A stretch of DNA of 64,000 bases from GCA-2689995 sp964529325 (GCA_964529325.1 CAZGWH010000006.1:1-64000), one strand, 5' to 3'. Shown: positions 16,292-26,080, numbered from the stretch's first letter. The notes: generated from the letters alone by a model not told the origin. Numbers and translations: made by a program.

Positions 16292-17556
16292 TGTATAAAT
16301 TTTTTATTTTAATCATATTTACTATTCTCTTTTCCAAAAATGAATTTGTTGATGGTATTGTTGCTAAAGTAGGAGGAAATACAATTCTTTATAGTGATGT
16401 ATTACAAACAATACAAATGCAAGCAATGCAAAATGGAATAGATATTTCTAAAAACCCATATTACCTTGATGAAAACCATGATCTTGTTTTAGATTTTTTA
16501 ATTAATCAAAATGTTCTTTTTGAAAAGGCAAAAAAAGATACACTTATTGATGTATCTGGGGATGAAATTAGCTCAACACTAGACAGTGAAATAGATATGA
16601 TGACACGGCGAGCTGGTTCAGAAAGTTTATTAGAAAATATTTTAGGCGTATCTATTCATGAATATAAATTATCGCTTTGGGATGAAATAGAAAAAAGGCT
16701 ATTAATTGAAAGATATCAACAAAGCTTTATGGTCAATATTTCGGTTTCTAGAGCAGAAGTTATTACTTTTTATAATGAGTATAAAGATTCTATACCTCTA
16801 CTTCCAAGCAGGTTTAAGTTTTCGTTAATAGAACTACCAATACAACCAAGTAAAAAGGCTGAAAATTTAACCATAGACTTATTAAATTCTATTAAAGATA
16901 GTATTATTATGTTTAATAACTTTGAGGATTATGCGTCAAAATATTCTCAAGACCCAGGATCAAAACAAAACGGAGGAGATCTTGGTTATATTTTACGAGG
17001 AAATTTAGTTAAAGAATTTGAAGAAGTTGCTTTTTCCTTAAATGTTGGAGAGATAAGCGCGCCTGTAAAAACTAAATTTGGACTTCATTTAATTCAATTA
17101 TTAGATAAGCAGGGAGAAAAAATTCATGTAAGGCATATTTTACAAGAAGTTATTCCAACAGAAAATGATAAAAAACTAACCGAGGAAAAATTAAGAAATA
17201 TTTATCAACAATCTAACAATGCAAGTGTTTACTTTGATTCTTTAGCTTATCAATATCAAGCTGGTTTTCAAAATCAATCAGGGGTATTTGAACTAACCCC
17301 AGACGATGCAATACCTGTTGAAATTTTATCATTATTAAATGATTATTCGGGTAAGCCAGAATTACTAATTCCAATAGAATCAAGTAATAAGAGTTATTAT
17401 TTAGTTTTTGTTAAAGATCGAAAATTAAGCGAAAAAGCTACATTAAAAAACTCATGGCAAATAATGGAAGCAATGGCAAAAAATAATAAAATTACTAAAG
17501 AGTTTGAATTGTGGATATCTAAAGAGAGAAAGAATGTATTTATTCAGACTTTTTAA
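16291..17556 (+). CDS. SurA-like periplasmic chaperone/peptidyl-prolyl isomerase
   Basis: The 421-residue product has an N-terminal signal sequence, then the SurA-type opening VDGIVAKVGGNTILYSDVLQ and a helical chaperone domain to about residue 150. A parvulin domain lies at ~170-270 (PSRFKFSLIEL, DLGYILRGNLVKEFEEVAFSLNVGEISAPVKTKFGLHLIQLLD). A second parvulin-like segment starts at IHVRHILQEV. This matches the architecture of SurA, which escorts unfolded outer-membrane proteins across the periplasm. It is co-translated with the preceding PPIase gene. It occupies the position just upstream of dnaN where dnaA is normally found. Confidence 0.85.
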   Translation: MYKFFILIIFTILFSKNEFVDGIVAKVGGNTILYSDVLQTIQMQAMQNGIDISKNPYYLDENHDLVLDFLINQNVLFEKAKKDTLIDVSGDEISSTLDSEIDMMTRRAGSESLLENILGVSIHEYKLSLWDEIEKRLLIERYQQSFMVNISVSRAEVITFYNEYKDSIPLLPSRFKFSLIELPIQPSKKAENLTIDLLNSIKDSIIMFNNFEDYASKYSQDPGSKQNGGDLGYILRGNLVKEFEEVAFSLNVGEISAPVKTKFGLHLIQLLDKQGEKIHVRHILQEVIPTENDKKLTEEKLRNIYQQSNNASVYFDSLAYQYQAGFQNQSGVFELTPDDAIPVEILSLLNDYSGKPELLIPIESSNKSYYLVFVKDRKLSEKATLKNSWQIMEAMAKNNKITKEFELWISKERKNVFIQTF

Positions 17557-17764
17557 CAATTTGCTTTTGTTAGTTTAATAAACAAAAGTTATGCTCATTG
17601 TAAACAAAGTTATCCACATAAAAAATTAATTTATTATATTTTTTTAAGTAATAATAAAACATAACAATTAGTAAAAATAAAAATAAATCATTAACATTTA
17701 AACATAATATAATAAAAATAAATTTAATTAATTATAAATTAATATATATAAAGGATATATACTT
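17557..17764. other. oriC: Candidate replication origin / dnaN leader, very AT-rich
   Basis: The 208-bp non-coding stretch contains the perfect DnaA box TTATCCACA (17610-17618) and a one-mismatch box TTATGCTCA (17589-17597), whose starts are 21 bp apart. Another one-mismatch box, TGTGGATAT, lies just before in the surA-like gene (17510-17518). An 8-bp inverted repeat (CTTTTGTT/AACAAAAG, 17564-17588) abuts the boxes. To the right there are about 140 bp of almost pure A+T, suitable as an unwinding element. The neighbours dnaN-recF-gyrB-gyrA are classic origin genes. With few boxes and no dnaA next to it, this could also simply be a DnaA-controlled dnaN promoter. Confidence 0.45.
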
Positions 17765-18871
17765 ATGAACTTTAAATTATCAAAAAAAGAATTACTTAAT
17801 TCTTTACAAAAAATAAATAGAGTTATTCCAACTCGCTCTACATTACCAATTTTAAGTTGTGTTTTGTTTGAAATTAAAAAAAATACTCTCTTTTTAAGAG
17901 CAACAGATTTAGAACAAACAATATTAATTAAAATTGATATTACTTCTTCTTCTGAAGGTAAGTTAGCTATTCCTGTAAAAACATTATTAGAAATTACACA
18001 GGAAATCCCAGATGAAAACTTAAGTATATCCATTAATCCTGAAAATAAAGTTGAAATAAAAACAGATTTTGGGAACTATAGTATTATGGGAAAAACAGCA
18101 AATGAGTTTCCTGAAATGCCTAGTGTTGAAAACCCTGTAATAATAAAAATGGGAAAAAAGGAATTAAATGAAATAATTCAAGATACCTTGTATGCAACTA
18201 GTAGAGATGAAATGAAAATATCTCTCCAAGGCGTTTGTATTAATGTAGATGGAAAGCAAATTACTGCTGTTGCTACAGATGGGTTTAGACTTGTTAAACG
18301 AATTAGTAAAACAAAAGAGGAAAATACATATAAAGGGCAAGTAATAATCCCTACTAAGTTTTTAACCGTATTACAATCTCATCTAGGAGATAATAATTTA
18401 AAATTAATACTTTGTTCTAATCATATTCAAATAGACAACGGAAATACAACTTTAGTCTCTAGAATAATTAGAGAAAAATATCCTGATTATGAAAGCATCA
18501 TACCTTCGGATAATGATAAAATAGCAGTTATTAATAAAAATGATTTATTATCTGCTGTCAAACGGGTATCTATTTTTTCAAATAGAACGACTCGGCAAAT
18601 TGCATTAACTTTTGAAAAGAATAAAGCAATTATTACAACTGAAGATCCTGAAAATATAACATCTGGTCATGAAGAAATTATTTGTGAATATAAAGAAGAA
18701 TCTATTACAATTGGATTTAATGCTAATTATTTAAAAGAAATGTTAAACCATCAATCTACAGAAGAGGTATTTATAAAACTAAAATCATCTTTAGGAGCAG
18801 GGATGATTTTACCTAAAGATGATAAATCTGAAAAAGAAATATTATCCCTATTGATGCCAATTCGAATATAA
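17765..18871 (+). CDS. dnaN: DNA polymerase III subunit beta (sliding clamp)
   Basis: The 368-residue product is the usual length for three clamp domains. It opens with MNFKLSKKELLNSLQKINRVIPTRSTLPIL. It carries the AVATDGFRL block of domain 2 and ends with LMPIRI, the conserved C-terminal MPMR-type tail. The clamp tethers polymerases to DNA. ATG 17765 is preceded by AAAGGA. One base separates it from recF. Confidence 0.98.
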   Translation: MNFKLSKKELLNSLQKINRVIPTRSTLPILSCVLFEIKKNTLFLRATDLEQTILIKIDITSSSEGKLAIPVKTLLEITQEIPDENLSISINPENKVEIKTDFGNYSIMGKTANEFPEMPSVENPVIIKMGKKELNEIIQDTLYATSRDEMKISLQGVCINVDGKQITAVATDGFRLVKRISKTKEENTYKGQVIIPTKFLTVLQSHLGDNNLKLILCSNHIQIDNGNTTLVSRIIREKYPDYESIIPSDNDKIAVINKNDLLSAVKRVSIFSNRTTRQIALTFEKNKAIITTEDPENITSGHEEIICEYKEESITIGFNANYLKEMLNHQSTEEVFIKLKSSLGAGMILPKDDKSEKEILSLLMPIRI

Positions 18872-18872
18872 A

Positions 18873-19925
18873 ATGTGGCTTGAACACATTGAAATTGAAA
18901 ATATTAGATCATTAAAAACTTTTAATATTGATTTTTCACCAAAATTAAATATTGTCTTAGGAGAAAATGGGTCAGGTAAAACATCTATACTTGAATCAAT
19001 TCATCTTCTTTCTCTTGGTAAATCTTTTAGGCCAGGAAAAGAAATAAACTTAATGAATTCATCTTCAGACTATTTTAGGGTTAAAGGATTAATCTCAAAC
19101 AATAAAAACAAGGTTTCTATACAAACAAGTAGAAGTATTTCAGAAAAAAGAATAAAACTAAATAATAAAATTTTAAAATCTAGAGCAAATTTAATAGGTG
19201 TTTTTCCAACCGTTGTATTTTCTCCAGATACTCTTGATATAATTTCAGGCGGAAAAGTATCTAGGCTAGCTTTTTTTAATCGTATTTTCTGTACTGTTGA
19301 TCCTGATTATATGGAAACCTTAATACAATTAGAAAAAATTCTTTTACAAAAAAAACAATTATTAAAAAACAATCAAACAAATCAAATAGATTATTGGAAT
19401 CAATTGCTTGCAGAAAAAACCCAAAAAATTTGGAAAAAAAGGCATAAATTATGGACTGAATTTTCTGAGGAATTTGAAAGAACTTGGAACTTAGTTTTCC
19501 CAGAAAAAAAAGCATCTATTGGGTATTTATATTTTAAAGAAATAAGTATAAATAAAATAACTGAAAAACTTAATAAAATAAAAGAACAAGAAATTCTCTA
19601 TGGAAAGGTGTTGTTTGGTCCACAAAAAGACGAATTTATTTTTTATTATAATAGTATTTTATTAAAAGAATTTGGTTCTCAAGGTGAAAAAAAATTTTTT
19701 CATTATATTTTAAAATTAGTAGAAGGTGATTTTATAAAAAAAAAACTGGGCAAAACTCCCGTTTTATTATTAGATGATCTTTTTGCTAAAATAGATAGTG
19801 TTAGAATAGAAAAAATGATAAACTCAATGTTTGATAAATTTCAAATGTTTATAACAAGTACAGATATTCATAAAGATGGAATAAAGCCGTGGATTTCAAC
19901 AAACACCAAATTAATTAATATATAA
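18873..19925 (+). CDS. recF: DNA replication and repair protein RecF
   Basis: This ABC-type ATPase loads RecA at gaps with RecO/RecR. The 350-residue protein has the RecF opening (HIEIENIRSLKTFNIDFSPKLNIVLGENGSGKTS, Walker A), LSLGKSFR, a VVFSPDTLDIISG block, KFGSQGEKK-like signature (EFGSQGEKKFFHY) and Walker B LLLDDLFAKID. All motifs are intact. It is tightly packed between dnaN and the DUF721 gene, as in many origin clusters. A run of 10 A at 19736-19745 codes for Lys residues. Confidence 0.96.
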   Translation: MWLEHIEIENIRSLKTFNIDFSPKLNIVLGENGSGKTSILESIHLLSLGKSFRPGKEINLMNSSSDYFRVKGLISNNKNKVSIQTSRSISEKRIKLNNKILKSRANLIGVFPTVVFSPDTLDIISGGKVSRLAFFNRIFCTVDPDYMETLIQLEKILLQKKQLLKNNQTNQIDYWNQLLAEKTQKIWKKRHKLWTEFSEEFERTWNLVFPEKKASIGYLYFKEISINKITEKLNKIKEQEILYGKVLFGPQKDEFIFYYNSILLKEFGSQGEKKFFHYILKLVEGDFIKKKLGKTPVLLLDDLFAKIDSVRIEKMINSMFDKFQMFITSTDIHKDGIKPWISTNTKLINI

Positions 19926-19929
19926 ATTA

Positions 19930-20208
19930 TTGGCTATAATTTTAAAAGAAGCCCTTAATTCTTTTTTTAAAGAACAAGAGGTTGTAGAAAAAATAGACGA
20001 GAATACAATCTATTCTCTTTGGGAAGAAATTGTTGGAATTAATATTTCTAAAGTTACCAAAATAGAAAAAATAAAAAATAATATTATTTATATAAAAACA
20101 AAAAATACGGCATGGAGACAAGAGCTTTCCTTTCAAAAAGAAGAATTAATTACAAAAATAATAGAAAAATTACCAAAGATGAAAATCAAGGAAATTAAAT
20201 TTATATGA
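19930..20208 (+). CDS. DUF721 / DciA-like protein
   Basis: The 92-residue protein matches the DUF721 fold: an N-terminal helix ending with the ALNSFF region, LWEEIVGINISKVTK, and the strand-helix NIIYIKTKNTAWRQELSFQKEELITKI. The W-Q-L-x-x-K arrangement is conserved in the family. DciA proteins contain this domain and load the DnaB helicase; small stand-alone DUF721 proteins between recF and gyrB are common and may act likewise. The start is TTG 19930, 4 nt after recF. The TGA overlaps gyrB ATG by 4 nt. The helicase-loader role is inference. Confidence 0.78.
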   Translation: MAIILKEALNSFFKEQEVVEKIDENTIYSLWEEIVGINISKVTKIEKIKNNIIYIKTKNTAWRQELSFQKEELITKIIEKLPKMKIKEIKFI

Positions 20209-22163
20209 ATGTGAAAACAGAAGAATACGGTGCAGAAAATATTCAAGTTCTTAAAGGTCTTGAAGCTGTAAGAAAAAGACCAGCAATGTATATTGGTGAT
20301 GTTGGTAAAAAAGGTATGCACCATTTGGTTTGGGAGGTTGTAGATAATTGTATTGACGAAGCTTTGGCAGGCCATTGTGATAGTATTATAATTCGTATTT
20401 TAGCAGGCGAAGGTATCTCCGTTGAAGATAATGGGCGAGGGATTCCTGTTGATATTCACAAAACAGAAGGTAAATCAGCGCTAGAAGTTGTGATGACCGT
20501 TTTACATGCAGGCGGGAAATTTGACAAAGATACCTATAAAGTTTCTGGAGGACTTCACGGGGTAGGAGTATCAGTTGTAAATGCGCTTGCTTCAAGCTGT
20601 ACTGTTGAAATTCAAAGACAGGGAAAGGTTTATACACAAAGTTATGAACGAGGATTTGCAAAAGGTGATATTAATGTAATAGGATCAACGGTAAAAACGG
20701 GGACAAAAGTGACTTTTTATCCTGATTTTGAAGTTTTTACTTATAACAAGTATCATTTTGATATAATCGATGAACGAATAAGAGAGCTTGCTTATTTAAA
20801 CAAAGGGTTAAAAATTACCATTGTAGACGAGAGAACTCCTGATGGTTTAACTGCAGATCATTTTTATAAAGGAGGGTTATCTGAATTTGTAAAACACATA
20901 AATAAAAGCCACCATTCTTTAATTCCAAAACCAATTTATATTGAAGGTGAAAAAGATGATGTGCCCGTAGAGCTTGCTTTATGTTATAATGATAGTTTTA
21001 CTGAAAACATGCTTACTTTTGTAAATAATATTAATACAATTGAAGGCGGAACTCACCTCGCGGGTTTTAAATCTGCTCTTACAAGATCATTAAATGCTTA
21101 CGCATCAAAGAATAATTTAATAAAACCGGTAAAAGGAAAAACCATTAGTTTTTCTGGAGACGATGTTAGAGAAGGTCTTGTTGCTGTTTTATCTATCAAA
21201 GTGCAAGAGCCTCAATTTGAAGGTCAAACGAAAACGAAGCTCGGTAATGGTGATATTAAGGGAATTTGTGATACGATTATTAGAGAAGGTTTAAGTGAAT
21301 ATTTTGAGCAAAACCCAACAATAGCCAAAAAAATTATTTCTAAAGCAGAAACAGCATCAAGAGCAAGAGCTGCGGCTAAAAAAGCGAGAGAGCTTGTAAG
21401 ACGAAAAAATGTTTTAGATGTATCTGCCTTACCGGGAAAATTGGCTGATTGTTCTGAAAAATCACCAGAACTCTGTGAATTATATTTAGTTGAGGGTGAT
21501 TCAGCGGGTGGTTCTGCAAAACAGGGTAGAGATCGACGGTTTCAAGCAATTTTACCATTAAGAGGTAAAGTTATAAATGCGGAAAAAGCAAGAATTGATA
21601 AACTGTTAGCCAATAATGAAATTCAAACATTAATTACAGCAATTGGAGCAGGTTTCAATGATGATAAAGTTGAAGAAACTTCTGTTGGAGATTTTAATAT
21701 TGAAAAACTTCGATATCATAAAATAATAATTATGACAGATGCCGATGTTGATGGATCACATATTCGTACTTTACTGTTGACTTTTTTATATCGCAAAATG
21801 CCAGATTTATTTTTTAATGGACATATTTATATTGCCCAACCACCATTATATAAACTATCTCAAGGTAAAAAAATGGTTTATGCATACAATGATGAAGAAA
21901 AAGATAGGATTTTGAGCCGAATGCAAAAAGAAAATCAAACTAAAAAAGTTGATTTACAAAGGTATAAAGGTTTGGGTGAAATGAATGCAGATCAGCTTTG
22001 GGATACAACAATGGATCCCGAGCGAAGAACTTTATTAAAAGTTACAATTGAAGAAAAAGCAAGAACAGATAGAACTTTTTCAGATTTAATGGGCGATAGT
22101 GTAGAGGCTCGTAGAAATTTTATTGAGACAAATGCCAAGTTTGTCGTTAACCTAGATGTATAG
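20205..22163 (+). CDS. gyrB: DNA gyrase subunit B
   Basis: The ATPase subunit of gyrase has 652 residues, typical of the short GyrB lacking the insertion seen in enterobacteria. GHKL motifs are VRKRPAMYIGD, EVVDNCIDEALAGH, the ATP-binding EDNGRGIPV and GGLHGVGVSVVNALS-like (GGLHGVGVSVVNALA). The TOPRIM domain has LVEGDSAGGSAKQGRDR and MTDADVDGSHIRTLLL. The C-terminus has QRYKGLGEMNADQLWDTTM. It is translationally coupled to the DUF721 gene and precedes gyrA by 15 nt. Confidence 0.98.
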   Translation: MNVKTEEYGAENIQVLKGLEAVRKRPAMYIGDVGKKGMHHLVWEVVDNCIDEALAGHCDSIIIRILAGEGISVEDNGRGIPVDIHKTEGKSALEVVMTVLHAGGKFDKDTYKVSGGLHGVGVSVVNALASSCTVEIQRQGKVYTQSYERGFAKGDINVIGSTVKTGTKVTFYPDFEVFTYNKYHFDIIDERIRELAYLNKGLKITIVDERTPDGLTADHFYKGGLSEFVKHINKSHHSLIPKPIYIEGEKDDVPVELALCYNDSFTENMLTFVNNINTIEGGTHLAGFKSALTRSLNAYASKNNLIKPVKGKTISFSGDDVREGLVAVLSIKVQEPQFEGQTKTKLGNGDIKGICDTIIREGLSEYFEQNPTIAKKIISKAETASRARAAAKKARELVRRKNVLDVSALPGKLADCSEKSPELCELYLVEGDSAGGSAKQGRDRRFQAILPLRGKVINAEKARIDKLLANNEIQTLITAIGAGFNDDKVEETSVGDFNIEKLRYHKIIIMTDADVDGSHIRTLLLTFLYRKMPDLFFNGHIYIAQPPLYKLSQGKKMVYAYNDEEKDRILSRMQKENQTKKVDLQRYKGLGEMNADQLWDTTMDPERRTLLKVTIEEKARTDRTFSDLMGDSVEARRNFIETNAKFVVNLDV

Positions 22164-22178
22164 GAATAAGGAAATAGT

Positions 22179-24644
22179 ATGCTAGATATTGTTGGAGGAA
22201 ATACCCAGGACCGTGATATTATTGAGGAAATGAATGAATCATATCTTAACTATTCAATGTCGGTTATTGTTTCTCGAGCTCTTCCAGATGTGAGAGATGG
22301 ATTAAAACCAGTACATCGTAGAGTTTTATTTGGAACTTCAGACCTGGGTGCGTCTTGGAATAGAAGATATAAAAAATGTGCAAGAATTGTTGGAGAGGTA
22401 TTAGGTAAATATCACCCTCATGGCGATAGTTCTGTTTATGATGCATTGGTTAGAATGGCACAACCCTGGTCTTTACGATATCCATTAATGGACGGTCAGG
22501 GGAACTTTGGGTCTATAGATGGCGATTCTGCGGCTGCGATGAGATATACTGAGGCAAGAATGGCAAGAGTCTCTTCAGAGATGTTACGAGATATTGATAA
22601 AGATACCGTTTCTTGGGTGGCTAACTTTGATGATACTCTTGAAGAACCAACCGTATTACCTTCTATACTACCAACTTTACTAATGAATGGTGCAGATGGT
22701 ATTGCCGTAGGAATGGCAACTAAAATCCCCCCCCACAACCTTAGAGAATTACTTTCTGGCCTAAATGCAATTATTGAAAATCCAGATATATCAATTGATG
22801 AGATTATTGCTAACCATATTACAGGTCCAGACTTTCCAACAGGTGGTATTTTATTGGGTACTGACGGAGTTCATAACGCTTATAAAAAAGGCCGAGGTCG
22901 ATTAGTTGTTCGCGGTAGGGCAATTATAGAGGAATTTGGTACAAATAGTCGAGAACGAATAATTATTAATGAATTACCATATCAAGTCAACAAAGCAAAT
23001 TTAATAGAAAAAATAGCAGATTTAGTTAGAGATAAACGGCTCGAGGGTATATCAGACCTCAGAGATGAATCTGATAAAGATGGAATGAGAATTGTTGTTG
23101 AATGTAAAAGAGATGCAATAGCAGATGTCGTTTTAAATAATTTATTTAAATTAACCCAACTTCAAGATTCTTATGGTGTAATTATGCTTGCACTTGTAAA
23201 TGGTATTCCTAAAGTAATGAATATAAAAGAAGTTCTAAACCATTTTTTGAACTTTAGAATTGAAGTTATTGTAAAAAGAACACAATTTGAATTAAATGAA
23301 GCAGAAACAAGAGCACATATATTAGAAGGATTAAAAATTGCTTTAGAAAATATAGATGAAGTAATTAAAATAATTAAAAAATCTAAAGATCCTATAGTTG
23401 CACGAGAAGCATTAATGGCTCATTTTTCTTTATCTGAAAAACAATCAAAAGCGATATTGGAAATGCGATTACAGCGATTAACCTCTTTAGAAGTTGATAA
23501 AGTTATTGAAGAGTATAAAGAGTTATTAAAATTAATCGAAAAATTAAATTCTATCTTAGCTAGTAAAAACCTACAATATGAAATTATTAAAGAAGAATTT
23601 GCAGAAGTTGAAAAACAATATGGTGATGACAGATTAACACAAATAATTGAAGGAACAGGAGAGCTTTCTGTTGAAGACATGATTGCAGATGAAGATATGG
23701 TTGTAACGATTACTCATAATGGGTTTATTAAGCGACTACCTTCTTCTAACTGGAAAAGACAGCGCCGTGGCGGACGAGGTATGCGTGGTGCTGGTGCAAA
23801 AGATGATGATTTTGTAGAACATCTATTTATAGCTTCAACTCATAGTTATATTTTATTTTTTACAGATCAAGGTAAGTGTTATTGGTTAAAGGTATATGAT
23901 ATACCAACAGGTGGAAGAACAGCAAGAGGACGAGCCGTTGTGAACTTGATTGGCTGTGACCCTGGTGAACGAATTAAAGCATTTGTATCTGTTAAAGAAT
24001 TTAATGATACTGACTTTGTAGCAATGGCAACGAAGAAAGGTATTGTAAAAAGAACTGCTCTTAGTCAATATAGCAGGCCACGAAAAGGCGGTATTTATGC
24101 AATTGAAATTAGAGAAGGTGATGAATTAATTGAAGCCAAGGTTACTAATGGCGAACATGATATAATTTTAGGAACTCGCCATGGGAAATCAATCAGGTTT
24201 AATGAAAATGATGCTAGACCAATGGGAAGAAAAACCATGGGAGTTAAGGGCATTACTCTTAGATCTGCTGACGACTGGGTGATTGGCATGATTGTTATTA
24301 AAAGAGAAGGTACAATTTTAGTAGCATCAGATAAAGGGCTTGGCAAACGAACAAATGTAATTGAATACCGAGTTCAAAATAGAGGTGGAAAAGGAATCAT
24401 TACTTTAAAAACAACTGACAAGGTTGGTAAAATGGTATCAATGATTGAAGTTGTAGATAATGATGATTTAATGATTATTACCGATGGTGGTATTATGATT
24501 CGCCAACCCGTAAAAGCAATTAGAACAATTGGTAGAAATACACAAGGGGTTCGATTATTAAAACTTGATGATGGTGCGAAAATTTCTTCAATTACAAGAG
24601 TAATGGAAAATGATGATAATTCTGAGGAAGAAGGCGAGGAATAA
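22179..24644 (+). CDS. gyrA: DNA gyrase subunit A
   Basis: This is the breakage-reunion subunit, 821 residues. The N-terminal region has YSMSVIVSRALPDVRDGLKPVHRRVLFG and the quinolone-resistance-determining region KYHPHGDSSVYDALVRMAQPWSLR. The catalytic Tyr lies in MRYTEARM. The position usually Ser83 is Ser in GDSSV, so no common resistance change is evident. The C-terminal beta-pinwheel shows the GyrA-box, QRRGGRG, which distinguishes gyrase from topoisomerase IV. The acidic tail (EDNSEEEGEE-like) is typical. Confidence 0.98.
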   Translation: MLDIVGGNTQDRDIIEEMNESYLNYSMSVIVSRALPDVRDGLKPVHRRVLFGTSDLGASWNRRYKKCARIVGEVLGKYHPHGDSSVYDALVRMAQPWSLRYPLMDGQGNFGSIDGDSAAAMRYTEARMARVSSEMLRDIDKDTVSWVANFDDTLEEPTVLPSILPTLLMNGADGIAVGMATKIPPHNLRELLSGLNAIIENPDISIDEIIANHITGPDFPTGGILLGTDGVHNAYKKGRGRLVVRGRAIIEEFGTNSRERIIINELPYQVNKANLIEKIADLVRDKRLEGISDLRDESDKDGMRIVVECKRDAIADVVLNNLFKLTQLQDSYGVIMLALVNGIPKVMNIKEVLNHFLNFRIEVIVKRTQFELNEAETRAHILEGLKIALENIDEVIKIIKKSKDPIVAREALMAHFSLSEKQSKAILEMRLQRLTSLEVDKVIEEYKELLKLIEKLNSILASKNLQYEIIKEEFAEVEKQYGDDRLTQIIEGTGELSVEDMIADEDMVVTITHNGFIKRLPSSNWKRQRRGGRGMRGAGAKDDDFVEHLFIASTHSYILFFTDQGKCYWLKVYDIPTGGRTARGRAVVNLIGCDPGERIKAFVSVKEFNDTDFVAMATKKGIVKRTALSQYSRPRKGGIYAIEIREGDELIEAKVTNGEHDIILGTRHGKSIRFNENDARPMGRKTMGVKGITLRSADDWVIGMIVIKREGTILVASDKGLGKRTNVIEYRVQNRGGKGIITLKTTDKVGKMVSMIEVVDNDDLMIITDGGIMIRQPVKAIRTIGRNTQGVRLLKLDDGAKISSITRVMENDDNSEEEGEE

Positions 24645-25346
24645 TTGAAAACCCCTGGTTTACTTAACCAGGATGCACTTTTTAAAGTAAGAAATCAAAT
24701 AATATCTGCTTGTAAAAAATCAAATAGATTTATTGGTGACGTACAAATAATTGCTGTTACTAAAACATTTGATATTAAAGCAATTGAAACCGCTTTAAAA
24801 GCAGGAATTACCTGTATTGGTGAAAATAAAGTTCAAGAAGTTGAAAAAAAAATCCCACAAATTCAATATAGACAAAATACCGAAATTCATTTTATCGGAC
24901 ATTTACAATCTAATAAAGTTAGAAAAGTATTAAAATATGTAGATGTTATTGAAACGGTAGATTCATTGAAACTTGCAAAACGAATAAATTTAATTTCTCA
25001 TGAATTAAATGTAGTTTCAAATATTTATATTCAAGTGAATACAGGAAACGATATTGCAAAACATGGATTTCATGTCGATGAAGTAATTGATAATGCTAGT
25101 CATATTACCCAAATGAAAAACCTAAAATTAATAGGCATAATGACAATCCCCCCTTTACATTGTAGCTCCATAAAGCTGAATAATATTTTTAATAAAACCC
25201 GCCAAATTAGAGATAATATTAAAAATCAGGTTAATTCTAATTGTAAAGATTTATCAATGGGAATGAGTGGAGACTTTGAATTAGCCATTAAAAATGGAGC
25301 AACCCATATTAGGCTTGGAACCGTTTTATTTGGAAACCGAAAATAG
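24645..25346 (+). CDS. yggS: YggS/PLPBP family pyridoxal-5'-phosphate homeostasis protein
   Basis: The 233-residue single-domain alanine-racemase-fold protein binds PLP through the Lys in IIAVTKTF. Other family blocks are GITCIGENKVQEVEKKIP, HFIGHLQSNKV, VDVIETVDSLKLA, IQVNTGNDIAKHGF, the GIMTIPP strand and LSMGMSGDFELAIKNGATHIRLGTVLFG. It regulates B6 vitamers rather than catalysing a known reaction. It starts with TTG immediately after the gyrA stop, so it is probably part of the gyrase transcript. Confidence 0.95.
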   Translation: MKTPGLLNQDALFKVRNQIISACKKSNRFIGDVQIIAVTKTFDIKAIETALKAGITCIGENKVQEVEKKIPQIQYRQNTEIHFIGHLQSNKVRKVLKYVDVIETVDSLKLAKRINLISHELNVVSNIYIQVNTGNDIAKHGFHVDEVIDNASHITQMKNLKLIGIMTIPPLHCSSIKLNNIFNKTRQIRDNIKNQVNSNCKDLSMGMSGDFELAIKNGATHIRLGTVLFGNRK

Positions 25347-25351
25347 TTTAA

Positions 25352-26080
25352 TTATAATTTATCCAAATATACTTCAGGGTTTTGTAAAAAAGATTTAGTT
25401 AAAGTAACATGCTCTAATTCATTATATTTTACCAATTGAATTTGTGGTGTATCAAAAGTTAAAATTTCTGCATTAGGAAATGCCATAATTATTGGAGAAT
25501 GAGTTGCAATAATAAATTGTGAACCTTCTGAAACCATTTCTTTTAATAATGAAAGAAATCCAAGCTGTCTAAAAGGAGAAAGGGGTGCTTCTGGTTCATC
25601 TAATAAATATAATCCTTTCGGTTTTATCCGAGATTGAAATAATTCTAAAAAACTTTCTCCATGAGAATATGTTTCAAGGCCTCGCTCATAACTATTTTCT
25701 AATGCATTTAACTCATTTGCATGTGGCATTTTAGCCAAGCCTTTTGCGTATTCAGACCGATTTTTATATTCTTTATCTACAGTAATAATATCTTCTTTAA
25801 TTTGTGCTTTTAATAAAGAGAGTTTTTTTGTGTAGCCAAAAAAATCTTCTGCACGCAGAAAAAATCCATTTTTTGTTTTCTTTGACCATGATAAATAAAA
25901 GCATTCTGATAATTTACGAACATCGTTTAAGGTTTTATCATTTTGTATAGCATCACTCCCCACAACAATTGAGCCTATATTGCATGCTAACGCTTCTATA
26001 AATGTTGATTTCCCTGACCCATTTTCTCCCACCAAAAAAGTAACAGGTGAATTTAATTCAATGGTTTTTAAGCTTTTCAA
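25352..26080 (-). CDS. AAA/ABC-type ATPase (COG3910-like); true N-terminus lies upstream in another frame
   Basis: A predicted stand-alone ATPase of the RecN/SMC-like P-loop type. It has Walker A VGENGSGKST, the signature-like YSHGESFLELF, Walker B LYLLDEPEAPLSP and the switch His in FIIATHSPIIMA. No transmembrane partner is nearby. The first in-frame start is TTG 26080, but the frame stays open up to 26173. The upstream codons encode SISYRIDSQKSVEEFPFNLPIL, which resembles the conserved N-terminus of this family (FPFxxPxI before the P-loop). The only ATG there (26166) is out of frame by one, followed by seven A. Frame correction at the A7 would give a full protein from 26166. It follows the VOC gene in a minus-strand operon. 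Confidence 0.75.
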   Translation of the reverse strand: MKSLKTIELNSPVTFLVGENGSGKSTFIEALACNIGSIVVGSDAIQNDKTLNDVRKLSECFYLSWSKKTKNGFFLRAEDFFGYTKKLSLLKAQIKEDIITVDKEYKNRSEYAKGLAKMPHANELNALENSYERGLETYSHGESFLELFQSRIKPKGLYLLDEPEAPLSPFRQLGFLSLLKEMVSEGSQFIIATHSPIIMAFPNAEILTFDTPQIQLVKYNELEHVTLTKSFLQNPEVYLDKL

